Below, piece after piece: positions 42,286-50,608 of a stretch of DNA of 64,000 bases. The translations under genes and the position numbers were made by a program. This DNA is from Streptacidiphilus sp. P02-A3a. GTDB taxonomy: Bacteria; Actinomycetota; Actinomycetes; Streptomycetales; Streptomycetaceae. Numbering within the stretch: the first letter of the stretch is position 1; each line of letters starts with the position of its first letter. The notes beneath the pieces are model-generated. The model was not told the origin of the DNA, searched no databases, and saw only the letters and a list, made by a program, of their open reading frames with translations. The stretch covers positions 6,891,922 through 6,955,921 of the forward strand of contig NZ_CP048289.1 in NCBI RefSeq assembly GCF_014084105.1, given 5' to 3'.

Positions 42286-43581
42286 TCAGCAGGCGCCGTC
42301 GTTGGTCCAGGCGCCCGAGGAGCCGCCGGGCGCCTCGTCGTAGTTCCACTGGCTGGCAGTCCAGTTGGAGCCGTTGTAGGAGACCTTGTTCCCGGCCGTG
42401 TAGGTGCCGGTGCTGCTCCACGCGGCCGCACAACCGCCACCGGAACCGCTGGTGGGCGTGGCGGTGGGAGTGGGCGTGGGGGTCGGCGTGGGGGTCGGCG
42501 TGGGGCTGGCGGGCGCGGTCGGCGTGGGAGTGGGCGTCGGCGTGGAAGTCGGCGTCGGCGTGGGCGTGGGGGTGCCGCCGCCGGTCGTGCCGCCGCCGGT
42601 GCTGCCCTCGTAGGGCACGAAGGCGTCGGTGAAGGCCAGGTTGTTCTGGCTGATCTCACTGCAGGTGGGCAGCGAGTTGGCGGTACCGCTGCACGGCTGG
42701 TCGCGGTCGATCGACCAGAACGCCAGCCTGCCGACCCCGTGCTGCACGGCGAACTGCTCCACCGTCTGGGCGTCCGCCAGCGTGAACGTCGAGCCGTCGT
42801 CGTTCTTGCCGATCATCGGAGTGATCCCGAGGTTGGCGTAGGTGTAGCTGGGGTCGACCGACTGCATCTGGGCGAGCGTGGCCTCGGCGGCGGCGACCGA
42901 GCCCTGGCCCATCTCGGTGCCGGTGCCCGAGTAGTAGTCCATGGTCATGATGTTGACCACGTCGATCTTGATACCGGCGTTCTTGGCGGCCACCAGGATG
43001 TTGACGCCGTCGCTGGTGAGGCCACTCGCCAGCACCGGCAGGGTCATCGAGAACCGGAGGTTCGGGTTGGTCGCCTTGAGGTCCTTCATCGCCTGCATCT
43101 GGCGGGCCACGGAGGCGGTGTCGGCGATCGCGGCGCCCTCGACGTCGAAGTCGAGCTGGGTGACCCCGTAGTCGTTGATGATGGCCTGGTACCCGGCGTC
43201 GATGCTGCTCTGCGTGGTACAGGTCCACGCCAGCGGCTCACCGGCCGACCCGCCGGAGGAGACGATGACGGAGGCGCCCTCGGCCTTGGCCTTGGCGATC
43301 AGGGGGTCGGTGAAGGAGTCGGCGCCAATGGGCAGGGTGTCGCCCCAGATCTGGTTGCAGCCCTCGCCGAGCACGAAGGCCGCGGTGTACGCCTTGAGCC
43401 CGTGTCCGGTGATGGCCGTGTCCAGCAGGCCCTCCTGACTGTTCGACATGTCGACGTAGGGGGCCACGGAGTAGACGCTGCTGCCGGTGGCGGCGCTGCT
43501 GGTGGGGGCCAGAGCGACGACCGCGCCGGCGGTCGCGAGCGCGAGCGCGCAGACGGAAGCGCCAAGTCTTGCCAAGTGCAT
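42286..43581 (-). CDS. Secreted GH18 chitinase with C-terminal chitin-binding module (CBM5/12 type)
   Basis: 431 residues. Signal peptide to about residue 31 (APTSSAA). The catalytic domain follows directly: SVAPYVDMSNS, IVSSGGSAGEP and the active-site TQLDFDVEG (Asp-x-Asp-x-Glu), with MTMDYYSGTG and LAFWSIDRD near its end. After a Pro/Thr linker (about 325-382) comes a small module AAWSSTGTYTAGNKVSYNGS and NWTASQWNYDE, the Trp-rich pattern of chitin-binding CBM5/12. The ATG at 43581 has AAAGGGG eight bases upstream. A DasR-like site lies about 110 bases upstream. Confidence 0.94.
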   Translation of the reverse strand: MHLARLGASVCALALATAGAVVALAPTSSAATGSSVYSVAPYVDMSNSQEGLLDTAITGHGLKAYTAAFVLGEGCNQIWGDTLPIGADSFTDPLIAKAKAEGASVIVSSGGSAGEPLAWTCTTQSSIDAGYQAIINDYGVTQLDFDVEGAAIADTASVARQMQAMKDLKATNPNLRFSMTLPVLASGLTSDGVNILVAAKNAGIKIDVVNIMTMDYYSGTGTEMGQGSVAAAEATLAQMQSVDPSYTYANLGITPMIGKNDDGSTFTLADAQTVEQFAVQHGVGRLAFWSIDRDQPCSGTANSLPTCSEISQNNLAFTDAFVPYEGSTGGGTTGGGTPTPTPTPTSTPTPTPTPTAPASPTPTPTPTPTPTPTATPTSGSGGGCAAAWSSTGTYTAGNKVSYNGSNWTASQWNYDEAPGGSSGAWTNDGAC

Positions 43582-43689
43582 AACAGTTGCCCCTTTCGGG
43601 GGATGCCCGTCGGGCGTGGAGATGCGTGGGGGTGTGACGCGCAGGCCAGGCGTTGGTACATACCAAACCGCCTACCCCCAGCCGCGTCA

Positions 43690-43705
43690 ATAGGACTAGA
43701 CCACC
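43690..43705. promoter_or_regulatory. DasR-responsive element (dre)-like site
   Basis: ATAGGACTAGACCACC matches about 12 of 16 positions of the streptomycete dre consensus ACTGGTCTAGACCACT, including the central CTAGACCA. It stands upstream of the chitinase starting at 43581. DasR represses chitinase genes through such sites until amino-sugar phosphates release it, so control by N-acetylglucosamine supply is likely. Confidence 0.6.
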
Positions 43706-44037
43706 TAATGTGTGAAGACGCCCGGCAGTTGACCCCCGAGCACGGTGACGTCGTCCCAGTGGCGCGGACGTCCATCGAGCGGGAGGCGACTCCCCTCCAC
43801 GCCGCGTGGGCGGGGCGGCTCCGCAGGCATCGGAGCGGAGCCGCCGACGTCCGCCCGGCAGGGCAATCAGCCGGCGGACTATTCGACTTCGTCCACACAA
43901 GGTCCGGACCAAGGCCGGGAATCGGCGCCCGGACCACTCCGACGGACGTTTTCACGAGAGGCCGAACTTTTTGACATGTCACCGACGGAATTCGACCCTG
44001 GCCGCTCCCGCGATCCCGGCCTTGCCGCCCGCTCGGC
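43706..44037. other. Intergenic region with one hairpin, no supported gene
   Basis: 332 bases. A perfect 11-bp stem lies at 43814-43845 (arms GGCGGCTCCGC and GCGGAGCCGCC, ten-base loop) and may be a terminator. The open frames here lack ribosome sites and look like chance. Confidence 0.5.
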
Positions 44038-44567
44038 TCAGTTGCTGATGACGTACAGAATGGCGAACGCGGCCGCGAGGAGGACCACCGGGGCGCAGCC
44101 CAACCCGCGTACGCGAGAAGCGGCCCGAAGAGCGGAATGAGGGTCCCGGCGGCGAGCGTGGCGTGCAGGTACTGCGCGGCGGCGACCGCCGATTTCCCTC
44201 CGCCGAGATCGCTGATGAATTTCGCGCGCATCGGCGCGGGGATCAGCTTGTTGCGGAAGGCCCAGATGAAGCTGGACGTCGTCCAGATGAGACCGACCAG
44301 GCTCAGGATTTTGATTGACGCCGAGGATCCAGACGACGTTCTCAATACCCGCGACGCCGGCCACCAGGGCCACGATCACGGTCGCGGTGAGACCCACGGC
44401 GGCCTGGTGGAACGGGACCGGGCCGTCGAACCCGTTGCAGACCGCGCTGCCGCCGAACCCGGCGAGCAGGACGCGCCGTAGAGGCCGGGGATGAGCAGGC
44501 CGATAAACCCGATGATTGCCCCGGCCAACAGGAGTGTCCGGCGTGATCTGCTGTACTCGTCTTCCAT
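44038..44567 (-). pseudogene. Frameshifted multi-pass membrane-protein gene
   Basis: A good start exists (ATG 44567, GGGGAG seven bases upstream) and reads MEDEYSRSRRTLLLAGAIIG, a membrane helix. The hydrophobic protein then continues in a second frame (AAVGLTATVIVALVAGVAGI), returns to the first (SLVGLIWTTSSFIWAF, then AAAQYLHATLAAGTLIPLFG), and ends in the second (VVLLAAAFAILYVISN and stop). Three single-base frame changes, near 44480, 44310 and 44100, break an otherwise coherent protein of about 175 residues. I do not recognise the family. Sequencing errors could also explain the breaks. Confidence 0.6.
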
Positions 44568-44937
44568 GCCGCATCTCCCCGGTGAACATGGCGGTGGGCG
44601 GCAAAATACCCGGGGATCATCGCGGCGGGAATCCCCGTGGATCGCCTGCCCCCACCACGGAAGTAGCACCGGGACCAACGGCTGTATCGGGGGATGCGGG
44701 AAATTCATGCGGATTCCCGGGAAAAGCGGAATGGATCTCCTGCACGGACCGAGGTGGCGGCCCCACCGTCACCCTTCTCGGGGTTCGGGTTCAGGTGTTC
44801 GCCGTGATCGGGTACGGCTCACGGCCCACCTGGATCCCCGGCACAACGGCCCGCCCCACCGCGCCGCGAGTCGCTCGACAGCTTTGGCGGCAAAGAGGTT
44901 GGTTTGATTGTCGACCAAGATGGCTATTGTGCCGTTT
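44568..44937. other. Upstream region of the LAL regulator, no supported gene
   Basis: 370 bases between divergent genes. Near its right end, TATTGT lies seven bases before the ATG at 44938, so the LAL message may be leaderless. Open frames in the region have no ribosome site or recognisable product. Confidence 0.45.
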
Positions 44938-47727
44938 ATGACTGATGATCAGCAGGACACCGGTCTGCGTACCAAGGGGGGTCGTGTGCCAGCGAGTTGG
45001 GTGGACGGTGAGATCGCGCCACCGGCGTGGGGGGCGGTCGCCGGCGGGTGTCGGCTGGTCGGACGGGAGACGGAAGTCGGTTCACTGCGGGCCGCCCTGG
45101 CCAATCTGAGGTCAGGAGAGGGACGGGCGATCGCGCTCGTCGGGGATCCGGGCATAGGCAAGAGCGCGGTGATCTGGGCCATGGCCGCGCACGCCCGGGC
45201 CGCCGGGGTCCCGGTGCTCGCGTCGCACGGCCAGGGCGGCACGATCCCCTCGCTCCCCCTCGCCCCGGCGGTCGCCGCCCCGCGCGACCCCGCGGCGCGG
45301 GGTGCCGGTCTGATGGCGGTGGTGGACGATCTGCACCACCTCGCCGACGACCGGATCCAGGACGTCGAGCGGCTGATGGAGGCGAGCGCCGCCGGTCCGG
45401 TGCTGTGCCTCACGGCGTACCGGCAGCGCCAGCTCTCGCCCGCGCTCGCGGCCGTGCTCTCCCGCGCGGTGTCGGCCGGACTGCTGGAGGTGTGGAGCCT
45501 CGGGCCGCTGTCCCGGGAGCAGGCGCGGGAACTGCTCCATGGCTGCCCCAACGCCGAGGAGGTGCACCGCAGGGCGGAGGGGAATCCCCAGTACCTCAAG
45601 GTGATGGGCGCCGACGCCGAGCTGAGCGCCGACGCCGGTACGGCGGTCCTGGGCGAGCTGGGCTGCCTCGATCCCACCGCGCTCACGGTGGTCCAGGTCG
45701 CGTCGGTCCTCGGCGGCCGGTTCCGCCCCGAACTCCTGGCCGCGGTGGCCGGTTTGGAGATGTCGGAGACCATGGACGCGCTGGACGCGCTGACCCGGCT
45801 CGACGTCGTCCGGCCGACCGCGCCCGCCCCGCAACTGGCGCTGCGGCACTGGGCCGTGGGAGAGGTCGTCTACCAACGGCTCGGACCCAGCCGGCGGCTG
45901 GCACTGCACCGGCGGGCCGGTGCCGTCCTGGCCGAGCGGGCGGCCCCGATCGCCGAGCAGGCCCGCCATGTGGTGCTGGCCGCCGACCCGGACCGGCCGG
46001 AGCACGTGACGACCCTGATCGCCGCGGCGCGCGGCCTGCTCTACAGCTCCCCCGCCGTCGCGGCCGACTACCTGCAGGCGGTCCTGCCACTGCTCCGGGA
46101 GGGCGAGCCGCACTGGCACGAGACACAGGTGCTGCTCGCCCGGGCCCGCCTGCTGACCGGGGACGCCTCCGAGGGGCGGGCACTCCTCGACGCGCTGCGC
46201 TCGTCCATACCCGGCGGGCCGCACAGCGACGTGACCGCGCTCGCCGACCTGAGCCGGATCGAACGACGGCTCGGCCGTTACACCGAGGCCGCGGCCATCG
46301 CCCGCTCCGCGCTCATGGCGCTGGCCGACAAGGACAGCGCGACCGCCACCGCCCTGCACACCGAGCTGGCCGACCACGCCTACGACCTCCAGGACTACGA
46401 GGCGTCCCGGCAGCACGCCGACACCGCCGCGGCCATCGCCCGAAAGCACCGTGACCCGGTCGGCGAGAGCCAGGCCCTGGCCCAGGTGGCGCTCGGCCGC
46501 CTCTTCACCGGTGACCTGACGACCGCGCAGGAGACGATGACCAAGGCGGCCGAACTCATCGACGCAGCCTCTGACGCCGCGCTGCTGACCAACCTGGAGG
46601 CCTCGTTCCAGGTCGGGATGACGGAGGGGATGCTGGGACGACTGGCCGACTCCGAACGCCATCTCACCCGCGCCGCCGACCTGTCCCGATGTACCGGGCA
46701 GACGTACATCCAGCCGCAGATCCTCACCGTTCTCACCAACGCCCAACTGCGTTCCGGGAACCTGCGCGGCGCGCTGGCGACCCTCGACCGGACCGCCGAG
46801 CACCTACAGCGGGTCGGCAACCCCGCGACCGCGGCGATCGTCGCCATGCTGCGGGCCGAGATCCTGTTCTGGCGCAACAGTCCCGGTGACCTGCCGGACG
46901 TGGTCGCGCTGGCTGATCAGGCCGCGGCGATCGCCGACGGCACCCCGACCGCCTGGGCGGTCTCGGTCCGCTGCTTCAACGCCGAGCTGGTGCTGCTCAC
47001 CGGCGACCCGGCGCGGGCCAGATGGCTGCTGCTGGAAGCGGCCGGCGGGGTCCTGCTCCCCGGCCTCAGCGCCTGGCGAAGACCGCGCTGGTGCGACACC
47101 CTGGCGCAGGCGGCGTTCGCCGAGGGCGACCGGGCCTCCGTCGACCACTGGGCGCGCGTCGCCGAGAGCTGCCTGGAACAGCTCCCCTCCGCCGGTCGGC
47201 AGGGGTTCGCCCTGCGCGCCCGGATGCGGGCCCACGCGATCTCCGGGGACACCCCGCGAGCCGTGCGCAGCGCCCTGGAGGCGATCACGGACTTCTCCCT
47301 CAGCGGCGAGCGCATCGAGGTGTGCCGCACACTGCTCACGGCGGCCGCGCTGTCCCTGGACGCCGGGCGGACCGAGGACGTGGCCGGGTGGCTGGACCGG
47401 GCCGTGGTCCTGGCCGGGCAGTGCGGCTCGGCCCGGCTGGCCGACGAAGCCGCCCTCCAGCGCGGACGGCTGGCCGCGCTCGCCGGTGCGGTCGACGAAC
47501 CCGGCCTGCTGGCCCGGCTCACCGCGCGCGAACGGCAGATAGCCGGACTTGCCAGCACCGGGATGACCAGCGGCGAGATCGCCGCGTCGTTGTTCCTCAG
47601 TGTGCGGACCGTCGACAGCCACCTCGGCCAGGTGTACCGCAAACTCGACGTCCCCAACCGGGCGAGCCTCATCCGGACCATGCTGAGCAGCGCCGCCTCC
47701 CACCTGCCGGGAACCGCGTCCGGCTGA
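44938..47727 (+). CDS. LAL-type (large ATP-binding LuxR) transcriptional regulator
   Basis: 929 residues. An AAA-type ATPase near the N-terminus has Walker A GDPGIGKS at 69-76 and Walker B LMAVVDDLHH near 122-131. A long helical TPR-like region spans about 330-850. The C-terminal LuxR HTH is at about 860-920 (LTARERQIAGLASTGMTSGE, RTVDSHLGQVYRKLDV). LAL proteins often activate specialised-metabolite clusters. I chose ATG 44938 because a -10-like TATTGT lies seven bases upstream, suggesting a leaderless start; a TTG at 44908 is possible. It converges on the RiPP precursor genes and may have controlled them. Confidence 0.9.
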   Translation: MTDDQQDTGLRTKGGRVPASWVDGEIAPPAWGAVAGGCRLVGRETEVGSLRAALANLRSGEGRAIALVGDPGIGKSAVIWAMAAHARAAGVPVLASHGQGGTIPSLPLAPAVAAPRDPAARGAGLMAVVDDLHHLADDRIQDVERLMEASAAGPVLCLTAYRQRQLSPALAAVLSRAVSAGLLEVWSLGPLSREQARELLHGCPNAEEVHRRAEGNPQYLKVMGADAELSADAGTAVLGELGCLDPTALTVVQVASVLGGRFRPELLAAVAGLEMSETMDALDALTRLDVVRPTAPAPQLALRHWAVGEVVYQRLGPSRRLALHRRAGAVLAERAAPIAEQARHVVLAADPDRPEHVTTLIAAARGLLYSSPAVAADYLQAVLPLLREGEPHWHETQVLLARARLLTGDASEGRALLDALRSSIPGGPHSDVTALADLSRIERRLGRYTEAAAIARSALMALADKDSATATALHTELADHAYDLQDYEASRQHADTAAAIARKHRDPVGESQALAQVALGRLFTGDLTTAQETMTKAAELIDAASDAALLTNLEASFQVGMTEGMLGRLADSERHLTRAADLSRCTGQTYIQPQILTVLTNAQLRSGNLRGALATLDRTAEHLQRVGNPATAAIVAMLRAEILFWRNSPGDLPDVVALADQAAAIADGTPTAWAVSVRCFNAELVLLTGDPARARWLLLEAAGGVLLPGLSAWRRPRWCDTLAQAAFAEGDRASVDHWARVAESCLEQLPSAGRQGFALRARMRAHAISGDTPRAVRSALEAITDFSLSGERIEVCRTLLTAAALSLDAGRTEDVAGWLDRAVVLAGQCGSARLADEAALQRGRLAALAGAVDEPGLLARLTARERQIAGLASTGMTSGEIAASLFLSVRTVDSHLGQVYRKLDVPNRASLIRTMLSSAASHLPGTASG

Positions 47728-47826
47728 GCCCGGTCCGCGACGGCGTCTGCTCTCGCTCGGAGGAGTCCCGGCGAGGGCAGACGCGTGTTCGGCCGCGACC
47801 GCCCGACGTGATCCGAAGGACCGGCC

Positions 47827-47988
47827 CTAGTTCTTGCTGACGCTGCCACAGGAGCTGCACGTGCTGGAGCAGGTCGAGCCGTTCATGGTCTCGGTGGCGG
47901 CCTCGTAGTCGGCGATCTCGAAGGTGTCCGACTCCAGCTCCAGGATCTCCTGGGTCAGGGACGCGAGTGCCGTGTTGTTGCTGGCCAT
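47827..47988 (-). CDS. RiPP precursor peptide 1 (thiopeptide/lanthipeptide-like)
   Basis: 53 residues. The acidic leader LTQEILELESDTFEIADYEA, ending near ETM, is of the kind found in thiazolyl-peptide and related precursors. The core NGSTCSSTCSSCGSVSKN has three Cys and many Ser/Thr, suitable for azole, dehydroamino-acid or lanthionine formation. The start is the ATG at 47988 with GAGGAG five bases upstream. A paralogue with 250 bases of matching flanks lies at 49515-49673. The stop TAG sits in a CTAG, the same site that is occupied by an IS in the second copy. No modification enzyme is encoded in this window. Confidence 0.8.
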   Translation of the reverse strand: MASNNTALASLTQEILELESDTFEIADYEAATETMNGSTCSSTCSSCGSVSKN

Positions 47989-48083
47989 GATGACTCCTCG
48001 GGTAGCTCGGGCTGCTCGTGCGAACAGCCGGATCAAGTGACAACTCCTTTGTATCGGCGGCCACTTGCGGACCGCCCTCCTAG
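47827..48083. repeat. Duplicated precursor cassette, copy 1
   Basis: Precursor gene plus its upstream region, matching 49515-49767 over its length: shared TGACTCCTCG, CGGGCTG, CGAACAG, TATCGGCG and TTGCGGACCGCCCTCCTA segments. The unit begins at CTAG and ends at CCTCCTAG. Without the IS the two copies would be directly head to tail. Confidence 0.8.
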
Positions 48084-49514
48084 TAGTACTTCGTTAAGTT
48101 TGGTTGATGTGGGTGCTGTTGATCGGGCATCATGGCCGACGTGGATTTGGGGGAGATCGAGCAACTCCGTGGTGAGCTGGCCGAGTTCGTCGGTGAGGTA
48201 TTTGCGTCGGTGCGGCGTCGTGACGTGCGTGGGTGGGGTGACTGCTACCTGCGCGGGCTGATGCTGGACGGCCGTCGCAAGTCGGTCCAGCCGATGGCGG
48301 CGCGGTTGCCGGACGGGGACATGCAGGCGCTGCAGCAGTTCGTGAACCAGTCGCCGTGGGACCACGCGGCGGTGCTGCGGGCGGTGGCGCTCAAGACGGT
48401 GCCGGCGGTGGACCCGGTGGTGTGGGTGATCGACGACGTCTCGTTCCCCAAGGACGGGCGGATGTCGGTCGGTGTGGCGCGGCAGTGGTGCGGGGCGCTG
48501 GGCAAGCAGTCCAACTGCCAGGTCGCCGTCAGCCTGCACGCCGCCTCCGACACCGCGTCCGTGCCGGTCTCCTGGCGGCTGTTCCTGCCCGAGGGGTGGC
48601 AGGACGACGCCGACCGGCGCACTCGCGCCGGTGTCCCCGAGGAGGCGGGACACCGTGAGAAGTGGCGGCTGGCCCTGGACCTGATCGACGAGGCTGTCGG
48701 CTGGGGCCTGGAGCCGAAGGTCATTGTCGCCGATGCCGGCTACGGACAGAACACCGCGTTCCGCCAGGGCCTGGCCGACCGGGGCCTGGACTTCGTCGTC
48801 GCCGTGCGCGCGGACGAGTCCGCACACCCGCAGCACGCCGTTCCCACCGCCCCGCCCTGGTCCGGCACCGGCCGCGTCCCCGCCACCCGCTACCGCGCCA
48901 GGGCCGCCGCGCTGAGTGCACTGGCGGCCGACGGCGGGCGGGCCGCGTTCCGCCGCTCCACCTGGCGCCACGGCTCCAAAGGCCCGATGCACTCACGCTT
49001 TCGGACGCTGACCGTGCGCCCCGCCGGGGTCGCCGCCCGCCGCCACGCCATGGCCGCCGCCGGCGGCGCCGCGGCCTGGGACGGCGTACTGCCCGCCACC
49101 ACCCTGCTGTGCGAGTGGCCCACCGGGGAGAAGGCCCCCACCGAGTACTGGCTGACCAGCCTGCCCGCCGACACCGCGCTGCGACACCTGGCCCGCCTGG
49201 CCAAGATGCGCTGGCGCATCGAGCACGACTACCGCGAGATGAAGCACGGCCTGGGCCTGGACCACTTCGAAGGCCGAACCTGGCGCGGCTTCCACCACCA
49301 CCTCGCCCTGGTCACCGCCGCCCACGCCTTCCTCACCCTGCGCAGACTCGACCCAAAAGCCCAAGCGCCGGCCTGACCCTCTACCAGGTCCTCGACCAGA
49401 TACAGGACCTGCTGAACTGCTGGACCGGCACCTGCACCACCTGCCAACGCCCCCTACCCGCAAGCACAACCACGCACAACGCCCGCCCACCAAACCAAAC
49501 TTAACGAAGTACTA
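48084..49514 (+). mobile_element. IS701-family insertion sequence with CTAG target duplication
   Basis: 1431 bases. The ends are perfect 22-base inverted repeats (48084-48105 and 49493-49514, beginning TAGTACTTCG). A 4-base direct repeat CTAG flanks it (48080-48083 and 49515-49518), which fits the YTAR target duplications known for IS701. Intact ends, target duplication and transposase suggest recent insertion. It sits between two RiPP precursor genes and touches the stop codon of the second. Confidence 0.92.
48132..49376 (+). CDS. IS701-family transposase
   Basis: 414 residues. The DDE-type catalytic residues appear as WVIDDVSFPKDG (first Asp), VIVADAGYGQN (second Asp) and RWRIEHDYREMKHGLGLDHF, the Y-R-E-K-like region with the Glu. 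QPMAARLPDGDMQALQQFVN near the N-terminus and CWAALGKQSNCQ-like CGALGKQSNCQVAVSLH are typical of the family. It appears full length and in frame. About 115 bases of 3' sequence continue the similarity in another frame (CRPLPAST-like), a feature of many IS701 tails. Confidence 0.93.
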   Translation: MADVDLGEIEQLRGELAEFVGEVFASVRRRDVRGWGDCYLRGLMLDGRRKSVQPMAARLPDGDMQALQQFVNQSPWDHAAVLRAVALKTVPAVDPVVWVIDDVSFPKDGRMSVGVARQWCGALGKQSNCQVAVSLHAASDTASVPVSWRLFLPEGWQDDADRRTRAGVPEEAGHREKWRLALDLIDEAVGWGLEPKVIVADAGYGQNTAFRQGLADRGLDFVVAVRADESAHPQHAVPTAPPWSGTGRVPATRYRARAAALSALAADGGRAAFRRSTWRHGSKGPMHSRFRTLTVRPAGVAARRHAMAAAGGAAAWDGVLPATTLLCEWPTGEKAPTEYWLTSLPADTALRHLARLAKMRWRIEHDYREMKHGLGLDHFEGRTWRGFHHHLALVTAAHAFLTLRRLDPKAQAPA

Positions 49515-49673
49515 CTAGTTCTTGGACGCGCCGCAGCAGGAGCTGCACGTGCTGGAGCAGGTGCCGTTCATGACCTCGCCGGCCTCCGCGAAGTCGGTGA
49601 TCTCGAAGGTGTCCGACTCCAGCTCCAGGATCTCCTGGGTCAGGGACGCGAGCTCGGTGTTGTTGCTGGGCAT
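49515..49673 (-). CDS. RiPP precursor peptide 2 (thiopeptide/lanthipeptide-like)
   Basis: 52 residues, paralogue of the 47827-47988 peptide: the leader LTQEILELESDTFEITDF is nearly identical, and the EVM before the core recalls thiopeptide leaders. The core NGTCSSTCSSCCGASKN has four Cys against three in copy 1, so the two would give distinct products. ATG 49673 has GAGGAG-type sequence five bases upstream. The IS701 element is inserted at its stop; because the target CTAG was duplicated, the amber codon is preserved and the coding sequence is undamaged, though any downstream transcript is interrupted. Confidence 0.8.
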   Translation of the reverse strand: MPSNNTELASLTQEILELESDTFEITDFAEAGEVMNGTCSSTCSSCCGASKN

Positions 49674-49767
49674 GGTGACTCCTCGCATGGTTCGGGCTGT
49701 TCGCTCGAACAGACGGTTCCGGTGACACCCCATGTCTATCGGCGTCCGCTTGCGGACCGCCCTCCTA
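49515..49767. repeat. Duplicated precursor cassette, copy 2
   Basis: Counterpart of 47827-48083. Coding parts are closely matched and the upstream parts share blocks such as CGAACAG and GCGGACCGCCCTCCTA. Sequence differences between the copies show the duplication is older than the IS insertion. Confidence 0.8.
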
Positions 49768-49799
49768 CCACTGTCACTTCACTGACACCCGGCGGCGGG

Positions 49800-49940
49800 C
49801 TACTCGGGCCGGGCGTCCCAGCGGAACCGGCGGACGGCGACCAGCGTCCCGACGGCACCCCAGGCCAGCAGGACGCCCAGCTGGTGCCACTTGAATCCGG
49901 TGTGCTGGGCGAACGGCCCCAGCAGGGCCTGGTTGAACAT
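49800..49940 (-). pseudogene. C-terminal remnant of an ABC-2 transporter permease
   Basis: On the minus strand a frame reads FNQALLGPFAQHTGFKWHQL then GVLLAWGAVGTLVAVRRFRW and DARPE before a stop at 49800. This is the usual last helix and tail of ABC-2 type permeases that export antibiotics and peptides. Upstream of about 49940 the similarity stops in sequence without a membrane helix or start, so only about 45 residues remain. It may be what is left of the exporter of the RiPP locus. Confidence 0.65.
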
Positions 49941-50143
49941 TTGAGCTACGCACCGGTGTTCCCGTGCCTGTTCGGGGTACCCGCTCGGCCCCGCCCGACG
50001 CCCATGGTCCGGGGCCCGACCGGGCGGCCGTCAGTGGGAGTGGTCGGCCGCAAGGGAGTTACCGGGTACGGGCGAGGGCCGTGCGGCAAGGCGCGGTCCC
50101 CGGCGCGGCGTTCCGGCGACGCGGTCGACGGCCCGGCGGATGC

Positions 50144-50521
50144 TCAGCCGAGAGTCTGGGCGAGGACCGCGCGGTGGGTGGAGCGGGCCTCCAGGTAGCG
50201 GGCGCGCCCGGCCTCGGTCAGGCAGAGCATGATCCCGCGCCGGTCCTCCGGGCACATGGAGCGTTCGACCAGGCCGTCCTTCTCCAGGCGCGCGATCAGC
50301 CGTGACAGCGCGCTCTGGCTCAGGTGTACGGAGGATGCCAGGTCTTGCACCCGGCAGGAGTCCTTGTCGTCAGCCGCGAGGGCTTCGATCAGGCGCTCCA
50401 GGATCTCGAATTCGCTCATGCCCAGGCCGTGCCGCTCGCCCAGCTCCCGGTCGAGCGCGCAGGCCGTGGCCGCGTGGCGCGCGAGCAGGCCACGCCATGC
50501 CTCCACATGTTCCTCTGTCAT
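50144..50521 (-). CDS. MarR-family transcriptional regulator
   Basis: 125 residues with the winged helix near 35-100: GMSEFEILERLIEA, VHLSQSALSRLIARLEKDGL and the wing RSMCPEDRRGIMLCLTEAG. It is a little short at both ends but complete for the family. It is divergent from the MFS gene, and the 87 bases between them hold several inverted repeats, so it very likely represses the transporter and itself until a toxic compound binds. Confidence 0.9.
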   Translation of the reverse strand: MTEEHVEAWRGLLARHAATACALDRELGERHGLGMSEFEILERLIEALAADDKDSCRVQDLASSVHLSQSALSRLIARLEKDGLVERSMCPEDRRGIMLCLTEAGRARYLEARSTHRAVLAQTLG

Positions 50522-50573
50522 TCGGCCACCATAGCAGATGCAGGAGAATATATTGCACAGACAATAAACCTTC

Positions 50574-50601
50574 TTGCATCTAATGCACGTGCATGTATTC
50601 T
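50574..50601 (+). promoter_or_regulatory. MFS promoter overlapping a MarR-type palindrome
   Basis: TTGCAT at 50574-50579 and TATTCT at 50596-50601, 16 bases apart, form a promoter that ends seven bases before the MFS ATG, so the message is probably leaderless. The perfect palindrome ATGCACGTGCAT (50583-50594) fills the spacer, and TGCAT-CTA-ATGCA overlaps it. TATTG and CAATA (around 50551-50566) form another repeat nearer marR. Repressor binding here would block RNA polymerase. Confidence 0.65.
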
Positions 50602-50608
50602 CGTGCCC

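Noticed and set aside
43723..43974. Plus-strand frame after the dre-like site
   Set aside because: No ribosome site, odd composition and no recognisable product; treated as chance.
49722..50198. Plus-strand frame beside the RiPP cassette
   Set aside because: It runs through the ABC-2 remnant and the precursor upstream region in the wrong direction and has no coding features.
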